Assembly (NCBI RefSeq): GCF_947179165.1
Contig: NC_077245.1
Coordinates: 11,812,740 to 11,876,739, forward strand
Direction of reading: 5' to 3'
Origin: Solanum dulcamara
Taxonomy: Eukaryota > Streptophyta > Magnoliopsida > Solanales > Solanaceae
Length of the DNA stretch: 64,000 nucleotides
Numbering within the stretch: the stretch's first letter is position 1; every line of letters starts with the position of its first letter. The translations under genes and the position numbers were made by a program. This document shows, one piece after another, positions 10,399-22,946 of the stretch. The notes beneath the pieces are model-generated. The model saw only the letters and a program-made list of their open reading frames with translations. It searched no databases and had not been told where the DNA came from.

Positions 10399-13287
10399 CT
10401 ATATTTCTGACCAAGTTCCTTGTTTCTCTTGATCTCCAAGAGAAGAAGGAAGTAGCAAACCATTATTAGCAGAATTCCTGACTGAACAATTGGCCCTAAT
10501 TTCACCTTGTGTCCCTGTCAACACATTCAACTGCCCCATCTTGATCATGGAATTCACAAATTCCTTAAAGAAAAGTGACTCATTGATAGCAAAACTCGTA
10601 ACAATCCCTCGAGTCCTTCTATACGTGTACAAATCTTGATCTGATGTGAAAAGCCCTTGTCGATTCATGAGATCAACGTAGTACTTGTTATCGAACTTGT
10701 TAGGTGATCGGATGTCTAGGACAGTCGTGTTCGTGGTATTTCTAGTGGGACAAGTTATTTTAAGGTTTTTGGCAAAGGTTTTATCCATGGATGAATCTTG
10801 ATTAGGGTAAAGTCTGTCTGTGAAAGAAGGACAATGACCAATACCAATAGTGTGACCACCAGAAAGTGAAACAACATCTGTGGGGGTGAAGTTTTTAGTC
10901 GCAAGTGAAGTTAGAATTTGACTTGCGTTGAATGAAGGTGGTGGAAGATTGTCTAGGGTTTCATTTCTTGTTGCAAAATTGAGTCCATCCCTTCTTCCTA
11001 ATGGTAGATCATAGTCCGGGCCACCTGACTGAATTTAATTATTTACACAATCAGATCACTTATACAATATTATAAATAGACATTTAGTATGAGTATTAAT
11101 TGGTAACCTGGCTGACTAGCTATCATTAGGTTAAACTATGTATTGATAAAGTTGAAAAAGAATTACAGTATCATATAATTTAAAATTTAAACTTATGTAT
11201 CATAATATATATGGAAACAAATTCTGATGTTGTTACATTTGACCAATTAGTTTTACGAGAAAATGGTTATAAAAGAAAGAATAAGAAAGGGAAAGAAAGG
11301 ACATGTTATTAATTATGGTGTGACAGTTTAGCTAATACATGTGGACGTGGTACACTTGAATGCGAACATTATTGAGAGGTGGAACTTGTTCAATTATTTG
11401 AGGCTTTTGTCATAAATTTGATTTAAGAGTTTTTTCTTAAAAGAAAAAAGTTATCATAGAAAATAAGGAATATATTAGAAAATCAATAAATGCATGACAT
11501 GTTAAAAACAGATGATAAACAAATGTGTGAACTTACTAAAAAGACAGAGTCACGAGCAGCAATAGCAGTAATATCGGCACAAGAAACCACTCTACCACAG
11601 TCCCGGTGGACACGGCGGCGAAGGTCTTCGATGATCCGAAAAGCCTGTTCCCTTAAAGTCAAGTTGGGAGGTGCATCTTTCTCACTTGGTCCACTGGCTG
11701 AACCATCTAATAATACTGATCCATCACAACCCTGTGTATGAAAAGTGACACATCTATTAATATATATATGTTAATTGTAACAATATTTTTTAAAAAATAA
11801 ATGATTAAAATTTGTTTATCAAGAAGTCAGGAATAAATAGGAGTTTGTATCTGATAGTTACCCATAATATTAGTTAGTTTCTCTATTTTAATTAAAGTGA
11901 TACATTTTCTTATTTAGTTTATTTGAAAAATGATGATATGTTTCTCAAATTCAACACAATTAATTTTATACTTTTCATGTTATCCTAATGAAAAGCTTTT
12001 TAAGTCATACAAACTACAAAGTGTTCATTTGTTTTTTCACTCTATACCAATTTATCAAATAAACTAAAATGGAGTAAGTACTATATTTATCCATGTTATC
12101 ATTACTGTTTATCATAAAAATTACTATTTTCCTATTCCATATTAATTATCTATCTTACTATAAATAATTTTTCTAAATTACTCTCTCCGTTAATTTTCAG
12201 TTGTCATAATTTTTTTTTTGTAAGTCAAACAATATGAATTTTGATTAATATTTTAAAATATATTTTTTTATTATATTGATATATAAAAAAAAATTACAAC
12301 TTATAATAATTTTTTTAATTTTTTAATATCTAATTTTTTTATTTTATAATATCGAATTAATGTAATTTAATTTTAAAATTAATCAAATTGACTCTCAAAA
12401 AGCATAGGATGACAACTAAAAAAATGGAGGAATTACTTGTTAATATACTAAATTAAGATAAAATTAACTTTAAAAAAAATCATTTTACCTCTACAACTAA
12501 TACTTTTTGAAAGCCTGAACAAGTTTAAAAGTTCCATATACTCCTCTGTTCCAAATCATTTTTCAAAATCTATACTAACATCAATTAATAGGAATTATAT
12601 GATAAAAATAATCATGTCAATCATTATTTTTTATTTATCTTAACAGATGTATCAAATTCAAATGGTGTTTAGATTGATTTATTTTTAGTGGCTTTTGGCT
12701 TTTAAGCCTTTTTTTTAGTTTTGGAACTATTTGGGTAACACAAAAATACCCAAAAAAAATAATCAAAAGCCAAAATTAAAAATTTTCAACTTATCACTTT
12801 TGTCTTTTAACTTATAAGCTAGTTAAAAAAATCAATTTAAACACCCTCGTAGGACAAAAGAGAAAAAAGACAACTAATACGAAGGGAATAATATACTTGT
12901 TACTATAATGGCGCCTAGTATATTATTTATAAATTACTTAATCATTTTGTTTAGATTTAGAAATAACATCTTGATTATTCATATGTCTTAATGTTAACGA
13001 AAACAAATGTGACCTTTAACTCAGATCAATACCTGAACAAAACAATCATGGAAGTGAAGGCGAAGAAGGCCGGCAGCCTGACCGATATCCTGCCGGAAAA
13101 CATCCCGGAGTCTCCTCCTGATGATGGATTCGGCATTGGGACAAATGGAGTCATAAAAAGTCCATGAAAGACCTTTGACAATTGGTTGAGTACCTTGAGC
13201 TTCTGTTACTTGAAAATGGATTGAAACAAAAATAGAAAGGATCAGTACAAGTGAAGAAGCAAAAGTACAAAGGTTAGTTGAAGCCAT
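10399..13287 (-). CDS. Px-A: class III secretory peroxidase, peroxidase-12 type
   Basis: Exons read on the minus strand are 13033-13287, 11537-11731 and 10399-11028, joined at GT/AG sites in phase 0, giving 359 residues. Residues 1-30 form a signal peptide ending ...VTEA. The distal site is RLHFHDCF (Arg76, His80) and the distal calcium loop GCDGSVLLD begins exon 2. The proximal site is LSGGHTIG (His209). The eight structural cysteines start at C49, and several N-x-S/T glycosylation sites are present. The enzyme reduces H2O2 with haem while oxidising phenolics, usually in the wall. Family members often have four coding exons; here the last two are fused. Its tail after the final Cys is polar (ends ...QGTWSEI), unlike the hydrophobic tails of Px-B and Px-C. 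The frame is intact, so it is probably functional. Intron 1 (1301 bp) hosts two MITEs. Confidence 0.95.
12182..12435. mobile_element. Stowaway-like MITE in Px-A intron 1
   Basis: The left end reads actctctccgttaattttca followed by gttgtcat. The right end is atgacaactaaaaaaatgga followed by ggaatta, its imperfect reverse complement. The middle is AT-rich with no frame. TA dinucleotides flank both ends, as expected for stowaway elements. Similar elements lie at 25738-25996 and 63573-63843. Confidence 0.65.
12664..12845. mobile_element. Short TIR element (MITE) in Px-A intron 1
   Basis: GGTGTTTAGATTGATTT at the left is mirrored by aaatcaatttaaacacc at the right, a 17 bp inverted repeat with one mismatch around an AT-rich core of about 180 bp in total. 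The form resembles hAT-type MITEs that begin GGTGTTTGGATTGA, the class seen again in the Px-C intron. Confidence 0.65.
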
Positions 13288-13345
13288 TATCTATTAATTG
13301 AGGATCTTTTGAGGCTAATTGATGAAGTTTCACATTCACTGGGGT

Positions 13346-13357
13346 CTATATTTATAG
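13346..13357 (-). promoter_or_regulatory. TATA box of Px-A
   Basis: The minus strand reads CTATAAATATAG about 60-70 bp before the ATG at 13287, placing the transcription start roughly 30 bp before the ATG-proximal leader. The same position in the other four peroxidases holds CTATAAATTT. Confidence 0.7.
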
Positions 13358-14898
13358 CACGAAGGAAGTAATAATTGTTCTACTTATTCACTTTCACTTA
13401 TCCACTTTAAATTTTGCATAGCCCTTAAAAAAATACATGATTAATATAATATTTTATTATATCATATTAATGACTTTTGGGGAATAAATAATTAATACTA
13501 ATGGTAAAATTTGAAAAAAAAAATCATTTCTTGAAATATTAAAATTGACAAGTAAATATGAAAATCTATTTTTAAAATAGTGGACAAGTATTAGTGAAAC
13601 ACTAAAGGGGTCATTTGGTACGGTATATATAAGAACTAATAGTGTTGAATAATGTGTATTAGTAATGTTGAGATTGATAATACTAAAATTTATTATATTA
13701 AAATTAATTATGCTGAAATTATTTACTATTCATTATAAGATTTGGTGCATGTATCCAAGGACCATTGTTTCCTCAACCATATTTATTCATGTATTAATAA
13801 CTATAGTATTGCTGATATCATGGATGGTTATGTATTATTTATAAACTTTATAATATTTAATAGGATGAATGCACTCTATTTAATAAGTAATTAACATATG
13901 CATTAGTTATACGTACGTTGAAAACACTATCAAATTTAAAGTGTAAATTGTTGTAATGATTCATTAGGTCGTTTTGAGTATTAAGGTTTTTTATTTCATA
14001 AAAGACTCATTTCGTAAATTTTTAATGGATATTTTGGACTATTCGATAATTATAGTTATTTAATTGAGGGGTAAATTTAGATAACTTATTTAATTAATAG
14101 GCTAAAGTGATAATATATTTAATTCCTTATACTACTTATTCCATATTTATTAAATTAGAGTTAGTAGGTTTATAATTGTTAACACCACAAAACATTAGGC
14201 AGACGTGAGTATTTCTCTTAGAAGAAAGAAGAATTATTTCGGGTAAGACTCATCATCCAAATATTTAAATCTTAATTTTTATAATGGTGTAAATGAATAG
14301 AGAAAATTATATTATAATATTAAACTTGAATTGTAGAAAGAAATTGGAAGTTGGCATATGTACTGTTACGAAAGCACTGTTGGAAATTTTCTACAAAATT
14401 TTGATCAATTGAATAATGATGGGATGATTATTATAGGCTAATCATTGAGGGTGATGATATATATTAAATTATTGGTTTAGGTACTGCATTTTGTAGTTAA
14501 ATCCTTTGTGTAATTTGGGTTTGGTTTCGGATATTCTTATAATTATCACAATTTAATTCAAGTTTTAATATATTGAGGTAGATAATTAAATAGTAGGTGT
14601 ATTGTATTATATGAAAATCATTCAAGTTATGATATTGGAGGAATTAAGACTTAACCCTAAACTTGAGTTTTAGGAAATTGATTATAGAGTTGGGTTTGTT
14701 GTGGGTCTAGGTTAAACATATAAATAATATCAGTGTCTACGGACTAGTTTACTTATAAATATTATATATTTGATAGATTGGAAACGGTCTGAGGCATTGA
14801 AGAAAGGAGGGACATTGGCGGATTAGCTTGCTTTACTTCGATTCTTCGATTGAGGTAGATTATGATTTTTATTCTATATCATAGATAGACTCTTAATT
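13358..14898. other. Upstream region of Px-A, relics only
   Basis: No gene is supported. Near 13607-13950 the sequence starts 'aaaggggtcatttggtacgg', the usual opening of a nightshade MITE, but its right end (around 'cactatcaaattt') is too worn to confirm. From about 14580 to the duplication edge at 14899 the text resembles the start of the LTR-type relic that continues to 15975. Confidence 0.4.
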
Positions 14899-15975
14899 GT
14901 GATTGATAGTCATTGAGTAATGTGTGAAGTTTACTATGCATTTAATTATTGTAGTTTGGACGATTGATATATTGTTGTGATTGGTCTGGGATCCCAAGAT
15001 CGTGAAATCTATAATCTTGAAATTGGCCTATCAAAAAAAATGGTGTCTTGAATAAAGAAGGCTTGATAAAATATTGCTAATGAAATGGAACGTAATAATA
15101 AAGAATGATAAATTAATTATATTTGAATCGAGTGTCACGAGCCAACACGATATATTTAGATCGGATGTCATATTTCGGCACAGTAATATTAAAATAAAAA
15201 AATTGAAATGACTTAATGCTACCCAATCTCCAATAACTCATTTCCAAAAAAGCGTGATGTGGAGGCCTGAGTCCTCATGTGTGATCTTGATATTGTTGAC
15301 TGGTTATGAAATTGTGGTTGGGCCCTTCCCCGAACTCTGTGTATAGCGGAAGCTTTATTGCACCAGGCTGTCCTTTTTTTATGAAATTGTTCATTGTGTT
15401 ATCATTTGATCTTGATCTTGTTGGTTGTCACCTGTTAAGTGTTATGGTTGATTTTTCGCTACTACTTTATGCATATTGATTTCTATTTTGAGTCGGCCAA
15501 TGATATCTACTCAGTACATATTGTCCTGTACTGACCCCTACTTGTATTTTTCTTTGTTTTATTTTGTGGAGTGCAGCGAGTGTTCCACCGACTTCGACTC
15601 GACTTCAGTTCTAGTCAGTCTTAAGTTCATAAGATTTTAGGGTGAGCTATCCTTCTAGCTCGTGATGGATTCTCTCGGTCATGGCATAGTATTCTTAATT
15701 TTCGGACACATTTTGTTATTTATTTATTCTGGTGTTTGACATTTCAGACTTAGTTTTAGAATTTAGATGTCCTAATGTGATGACTTTCGGGATTTGGGGA
15801 ACGCTACGTAATAAATTCTAGTGGCTTTTGTTATGTCTTACTTTAATAAGGTTTGAACTTCCGCATTATTGTCGTGGTTTATAAGTTGAATCGTTAATGT
15901 AAGTTGGGGTTTGTATTCTTAGTTCTCCCACCTAAGAGGTTAAGTGTGGGTGCCACTCATGACCCAGTTTGAATC
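14899..15975 (+). repeat. LTR-type retroelement relic (copy 1; copy 2 at 35783-36865)
   Basis: The landmarks are 'tgtcacgagccaacacgata', 'ctactcagtacat...gtactgacccctactt', 'gtggagtgcagcgag', and a closing 'aagtgtgggtgccactcatg'. This block order is that of worn gypsy-type LTRs common in nightshades. It probably extends left to about 14580. In copy 2 it is truncated at the duplication join. No coding domain remains. Confidence 0.4.
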
Positions 15976-18900
15976 ATGATAATTGTGCAATTAATTAGAG
16001 ACAAATTCAAATAAATAAAGCCTACTAATGATAACACAAAAACTGATAACTACAAAATCCTTTATTGATTTGTCCCTAAGTACAACAGGCTATGAAAAAG
16101 ATGGCTCATAAAATTATTATTTTCTCGTTAATAATAATCTCATTTTTCATTTATTCCGGAGTAGGTCGCGTACGTGTTTTTTTAAAATTAAATGTCGTAT
16201 AATTGTATCATAAATAAAGGAGCAAGTTTAAGCCCAAAAGTACTGTTAGAGGAAATTTGATTTAATAGGGGGGGAAAGGACATCTTTTTACCTTTTTTTA
16301 ATTAACATATTTCATTACAGTTAATCCCTTAATATTGATAATCTAATGTGGTTTGATCCACATATCTTCTTCTTCTTCTTTCAAAATTGAGAAATACATC
16401 TGGAGAAGAACAAGCTTACGAAGGAATCTAACCGTTTTAAATCCATACGAATAATTTAATTTACATTTCAGAGACGTCCATTTCCCACTTCAATTAGAGA
16501 AATAATAAGAAAAATATCAAAGCAAATAGTATGATCTCAGCAGAGAACCGTCGTGAATTAGTGATTTCTAAAAATAGTATATCAAATTATTTATTATTTT
16601 AAAAGTTCAAGATAAAATTAATTATTTATTTCTTATTTTTCCTTAGTAGTAATTATTTTTTGAAGACTACAAACATCTAAATAGAGTAAATACATAACTA
16701 AGAGAGATTATATTTTTAAACATAAATGAGAATAAAATAATTTTTAAAAAAAAATGTCCAATAAATGTTTTGTTAAGAAAAATATAAAGGAAGCACGAAA
16801 GAAAAATTGAGATAAGGAGAGTAAAATGTCAAAGTCAAGATAGTGAAAAAAAGGAACTCTTTAAAAAATTAGCAACTATATTTCACCAACCATATCTTGT
16901 TGTCGTTGATTAGTGTAATTAATTTTTCTCATGTGAACAAATTAAGTATTAATTCAAACCATTCAACATATTAGACTTATAATCTTGTGTTTGAATTTGT
17001 TCTGTAGTAAATGTTGTATATATGTGTTTTTATGCCGATAAATTCAAGGTCTGAACTCTATAAGTTCAATTTTTATAAATTCAAAGTTATTAATTCAACT
17101 TAACTTATACCAATGGTACATCCGTCCCTTATGTGGCTACATATGGTACTGATACAAATTATTTAAAATAATGACAACTTGATTGCTATACCTTCTTAAA
17201 TATAACGAAGATAATGGCCAAATTATCAAGTGACTATAGAACACATGATTAATTAATTATTTGACTATCATAATATCGTGTGGAGACACTACTCTTTAAC
17301 AAACACTCATTTTTCTTCTTGCTTTTTTTCCATATAACCTACGAATTAATCAATGCTGTGATAATTAGCCAAATTAAAGCTAGTTTGAACTCCCTGCCTC
17401 CGCTACTTTTAATTAATTTTGTTAATTTTTATAATTTTCAAGACAATACTTGCAATTAAAAGATTACGATTGAGTTAATTAATACTAACTTATACACTAT
17501 AAGTAATTTGTACATATATCATGAACGTATTTTAACATATTGTAATGCTTAATTCATGTATTTTATAAGTAATATTAATTATTTATAATTATATTTAATG
17601 TGATTTTATAATGTAAAATATATTTCTTTGTCTAAACTAGAAATGCTACAGGCAATTGAGAATTTAAAAGTGGACTATGATAGAGTAATAGTCAGATAAC
17701 ATTTAGGTAAGCTTTTAGGTATGGGTCGCACTAATTGATAGTAAAATCTGTCCTTTTCACCATCTTTCTTCCCTCGCTTGTTTACTTTTAGTTTTGTTTA
17801 ATCATATCTTGTCATCAAAAATAAAATATGATTTTTTTTCCGATTTCTATTGAGTTCCGAAGAAATTTGAATCGCACACTACAGAGTTTATTTTGCGGAT
17901 GACGCTTTCAACAGAAATTTCTTAATATGCAAAGCTCAAATTTCAGACTTTTGTTTAAATATAAAAAAATCTCATCACTGTACCCCAACTCATATTGATA
18001 AAATAAAATATGATTTTGATAGATCTAGGAGCCAGATTTGGAAATATTCCAAATATTAGGTTAGAAAACAATGGGCAAAGAAAAAATGAGGGTAAAACTT
18101 TTACAAAAAGGGGAAATTATATTTTTATTTAAGAAAGAAAAGTAAAAACGATGTGATGCAAGTGACAGACAACAAATCTTATACCCCAACAACTCCATCA
18201 AAACATGATTGTTATGATATGATCCATTCAACTTTTAAATTTTACATAAAATTGATGTTGATATTGAAAACAGTACAAATTATAATACGGGCTACATTGA
18301 GCATTTACGCCAACGTGCCATATTTTGACAATTGTGTGGCCACAGTGAGTTGTATACTTGCCCAAGCTAAGGTTATAAAGACAACACCAAATTTATTTTA
18401 GTTTATATATATATAAAAAAGAAAGTGATAAAAAAAACTGAGACGTTATTACTAGTGTGTTTGGTACTATAACGGAAAATATTTTTCTTAATTATTTATT
18501 GTATTTGGTTCCAAAAATATTATTTAAAAGATATTTTTATATATAATTAGATCATCATCATCATATTTATATTTAAAATGGGAAGGTTCTAAGTCCAAAG
18601 TTGGATTACCATTTTGTTTCTACACTAAATTAAAATATTATAAATTATTTAATTAATTAAATATTAAACAACAAAAGATAAATAATTTGAAGAGTTTGGA
18701 ATTAATAACAAAGCTTTATGTTAAATATAATCTCATTAATTGAACTAAATCAAGTAATAAACAGAAGAATTGTTCCCTCTCCCAAATAGTTAATGCATGC
18801 TGTTATTGTGCAATTTTGCTTAATAAATGGGGAGGATGTTTATTCTGTCAATAGTAATGCAAGCTAAATGTGTACCTTTTTTTCTTAAAAGTTCATCACC

Positions 18901-19349
18901 ATTTATGCTTTTGTTGTGGTCTTTTGAGATTTCATTGATGATAACATTTATGCATATAGATATTTCATTTTCTTTTACAGCACTTCATAAAACCTCACAA
19001 CAATTAGGTGCATACAAAATTTAACCCTTCTCTAAATGGAGACTTTCCAAAACTTGGATAGATTCTTGAGGGAATGAATAGTCTCACCTAAATATTTGGA
19101 ACTTTGTGAATTGTAAAAAAAAAAAAACAATTACTAATAAAGGAAGATGAATTCTCAAGGCATGAGGGGAAGGATTTGGATTGAAGCTTTTGATTAGAAT
19201 TTACGAGTTTATGTAAATTATATATTCTTGTTTTGAATATTAATTAATATGAATACACGCACAAAACACATGCCGAGAGACTAGTAAATATAAATATCAC
19301 GGGGGTACAAATTAGAGGATGTAAATGATTTTTTAGGCAGCAAAAAAAA
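15976..19349. other. Intergenic DNA of copy 1, no gene supported
   Basis: AT-rich unique-looking sequence. A plus-strand frame at 18153-18401 (82 codons) is longer in copy 2 (39012-39398, 128 codons) because copy 1 lacks about 50 bp near 18131. It has no recognisable domain and I do not call it a gene. Copy 2 also has an extra ~65 bp block near 37968-38035. Confidence 0.4.
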
Positions 19350-19580
19350 CAGAGTCAGTCTAAACAACTTCAAGATTCAATAAATTCAAGGGAAAATAAT
19401 GAACTGGTATTGGACAAATTTGAAGAAAACAAGAGAAAATTATCCTTTTTAGTTCCTATATTTGTTTTAAAAATTGATAACTTAATTTTTTTCTTCGCTA
19501 TTATACTTTTCCATTACTTAAAAATCCTAATTTTAATAGCATCATATAGAATGTACCGTAAACTTTATAATAATAGTAGA
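19350..19580 (+). repeat. Paralogous segment (partner of 1600-1860; copy 2 at 40350-40580)
   Basis: Homologous by eye to 1600-1860, as described there. A plus-strand frame over it (67 and 79 codons in the two copies) shows no domain and ends differently in each copy, so it is not treated as a gene. Confidence 0.55.
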
Positions 19581-19625
19581 ATACCTAATCTTTTTCTACC
19601 TCTTATTATCTAAAAGACTGAGAAG

Positions 19626-19814
19626 CAGTGGCGGATCCACCTTACGCCGAGGGGGTTCATCCAAATCTCCTTCGGCGGAAAATTGTACTATTTATATATG
19701 GTTAAAATAATTTTTTATGTATATAAAGTAGATGTCGAACCCCCTTCGACTAGCTTGTGTGTCTAGTTATTTAGATTTTGAACTCCCTTATTTAAAATCC
19801 TGGATCCGCCACTG
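19626..19814. mobile_element. hAT-type MITE, 189 bp, present in copy 1 only
   Basis: The ends form a perfect 14 bp inverted repeat, CAGTGGCGGATCCA and TGGATCCGCCACTG. Both sides carry the 8 bp direct repeat CTGAGAAG (19618-19625 and 19815-19822). Copy 2 has a single CTGAGAAG at 40618-40625 with uninterrupted flanks, that is, the empty site. An 8 bp target duplication marks the hAT superfamily. The element has no open frame. The clean empty site shows that it landed in copy 1 after the segment was duplicated. Confidence 0.92.
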
Positions 19815-20499
19815 CTGAGAAGACTCAGTTTATTACCAATCTCTGAAATAGCATTTAGTCTCTCCGTATTAGTCTACTAATAGAAGATTTAGATTATGAT
19901 TTGATTAGACAAAGTCAGAATACCTTTACGTCTAAAAGAAATGGTGCTCTATAAAAGAATTTAAGTTCCATACAATGTTGTGGGTTGGAGAGAGAGATGC
20001 TTTGCAAAGCTGGGTGTTTAGTCTTCTTAAGGAGGAAGCATACTAGAAATAGAATTGAGATGTCCTCAAAAAAATGAGGAAGTGATGGACAACCTTAATT
20101 TATATGTTGCCTCTCAAATTTGTTCCAAAGTTGCTTTAAGATTCTGCTTTCGATCCGTTTGAAGAAATTACTAAAGTATGTGCAAGATTGGTGTACCTTG
20201 TTATAGCGAAGTAAAATTCACAAGTCAGAAAGATTTACTCTAAAGTCCACTTTGATTCACTAGGAAACAAAATTAACGTTTATCGCAAACTAAATGCAAT
20301 TTATATTTGATATGATGGAAAGAAATGTTTTTTGTTCTTTTTCCTCTGTTTTTTCATCACTTTTCTTGAGGAAAACAGCACTATCTTATAGAGGGTACGA
20401 TGTGATAATCAGTTACGATGGAATTGTTCCTCCTATAATTTAAAGTAAGATATTTTCTATATTTTATCTTCTTTTTAAAGAAAACTGTAACAAATTAGG

Positions 20500-21372
20500 A
20501 GCCCATTTGGATGGATTTAAAAAGATAAATTTTATATATGAAGTGCTTTTAGAACTTTGAAGTTATTAGAAAGCCAAAATAAAATTGAATGAATTTTGGG
20601 AATATCTGTATATTTCTTCAATATTGTATCTGTACATCTTATATACAAATACCTAATTAATAATCTATTAAAGAAAACAAAAAATTCTACATATTTGTGT
20701 TATTCTCATTGGTTAAGTAAATAACAAACTAACTAAATTTGTTTTTATGTACAGGTGTTATATGCTGAGGTGTATGGTCCAGGTTTGATCCATCAAAATT
20801 GCTTTCAATGGCTGTGATGTTATCTTTAGCATCAATGGCTGGCTGTGATGCAATATTGAGAATCAATGGCTGTGATGCAACGAATCAATGGTTGTGATTC
20901 AATCTTGGAAATCAACGACTGTGATATCTTTTGTCCATTATCTTGGATACATAAATATCTTCTGCTTCTTCTGGAGACTTCTGTGTCCGACTACTTTCTT
21001 CTCCTTCTTCTTTGTTTTCTCTTCATCTTTCTCTTGAAGCTTTAGATTCAGAGATGACTTCTTGCCAACAGAAGTGCTGAAAGTTATTTTTATAAATAAG
21101 CAGTTTAGTGTTTGGATAAAAGTGATAAGGAAAATAATGTGAATTTTAGGGTTAAAAGAATAAAATGGGTAGTTTGAAAATTTAGTTAAAATATAAGATA
21201 TATAAAAATAATTTCCATGGTCAAAGAAAATTACTTTAATCACTTAGAAAAAAATAATTAGAAATTCTAATTTTTTATTTTTCACGACTTTAAGAACTTT
21301 ATGGCTTAAAATTAGTATTAAACAATTACGTTAAAAAATTTAAAAAAACTTAAAATTCATCCAAGCGATCTC
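20500..21372. mobile_element. Candidate TIR element ~0.87 kb (copy 2 at 41300-42190)
   Basis: The left end reads gcccatttggatggatttaa and the right end ttaaaattcatccaagcgat, imperfect inverted repeats of about 20 bp. The core contains short direct repeats of 'atcaatggctgtgatgcaa' (about 20800-20930), differing in number between the two copies, and no transposase. No target duplication is convincing. Confidence 0.5.
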
Positions 21373-22231
21373 TAAATTGTGATGGGATCAGGTCAGTATA
21401 TATGAACGATTTCTGACTCAAAATTTGACCCACAAAATCTAAATCGTCGGTTGATATGTTTCGACATCCAAACATAGAGTCACCTCATACTTATTAATTA
21501 GTAGAAATTCATTACTTAATTAAAATAATAAAATAAGGCCTAACCCCCTATTTGTACTTATTGCTGTTTGAGAATTTTAATTGGATGCAAGTTTATCGTG
21601 GCGGCTAAGTGCACAGTCAGTCAACCTGGAAGTCTTTTATTATAGCTCCAGTTAGGAAAAAAAGTGTTTTTCTATTTATCCAATTGTGAACATGATCGTA
21701 AACCAGATGATTTGTTTATTATTAAAGTTGCAAGTTGCAAATTAAATATATCAATACACTATCAGAAGTCAGAACTAAAGTTCCACAGCAAAGCAAATCT
21801 AGTTAATAATAATGACACCCTATGTACTTAAAGCAAAAGGAAATATCCCTCAAAATTTTAAGATTTCATTTGCTATCCTATGAAAAAAAATTATAATTTA
21901 TAGTATTTTTTTATATTATTGATGTGTAAATTTTAAAAATATTAAATTTATTTTATCTAATTTAATTTTAAAAATTAATTAAATTGACTATCAAAATATA
22001 AAACATGACAACTACTTTAAAAACGGATGTAGTACGTCGTCCTTCGTTTTCTTTTAATTGCCTAATATATTAAGAAAAAAATTATTTTTTCTACTTTATT
22101 TTTGAGAATCGAGGAAAAAATTACCTTATCATAAAGTAATCATTTTCAAAACTAATTGGAGTATCAATAATGAAATTTAAATTTCCAAAACACTATTAAT
22201 AAAATTTAATAAAATAAAGTTTCAATTAATA

Positions 22232-22496
22232 TTCTCTTTATCTCAATTTATATGATACAATTTAAATTTTGAGAGTCAAGCTACTAAATTTTTATTGAGA
22301 ATTTGAACATTGAATCTTTAAAAATTTAAAATAAAATTTACATATTTTTAAACTTACATAAAAAAATATTATAAGTTACAATAATTTACGATTCAAAATA
22401 TTTATAAGACATTAAGAAAATTAAAATGCAAAAAAAAAGTATATTTGATGATCAAAATCTGAAAAGTATCGCATAAAATTAGTATGGAGAGGAGTA
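22232..22496. mobile_element. Stowaway-like MITE (copy 2 at 43052-43304)
   Basis: Left end attctctttatctcaattta followed by tatgatac; right end gtatcgcataaaattagtat followed by ggagaggagta, its imperfect reverse complement. The copy 2 version has lost about 17 bp from the right arm. The core is AT-rich with no frame. Confidence 0.6.
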
Positions 22497-22946
22497 CCAT
22501 ATATGCACAAGTAACAGAGAACGAGTACATATACTAACATATATTTTTAGAAAAGTATTAAGAACAAATACTCTTGTTTACTTTTGAAAATCAAGAAAAA
22601 ATTAATTGTTCTTTCTTCAATTTACCAAATTATTACTAGTAATTTAAATTTAAATCTGTAAATTATCATTAATTAATAAGCGTAATTTAGAAACGTAAAG
22701 ACTTGACCTTAATGCTTTTTCAAATATTTGTGCAACATGCAAATTGGTTAAGAGAGGGAGAGTGTGTGTGTATATACTAGTAAACACAATTTTGACATCA
22801 TGGAGCTAAAAAAACATTCTAAGAAGAGATCCAACACACCATTTTCTTGCATATTACATCACAAAACATATTGTGATTATTATGCTAAGCTAAGACACTC
22901 ATTATTATTACAACAAAACAAAAAACAAAAGACTAATTAATTAAAC

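Noticed and set aside
13607..13950. MITE opening with aaaggggtcatttggtacgg
   Set aside because: The right end is too worn to define an inverted repeat, so only noted in the region description.
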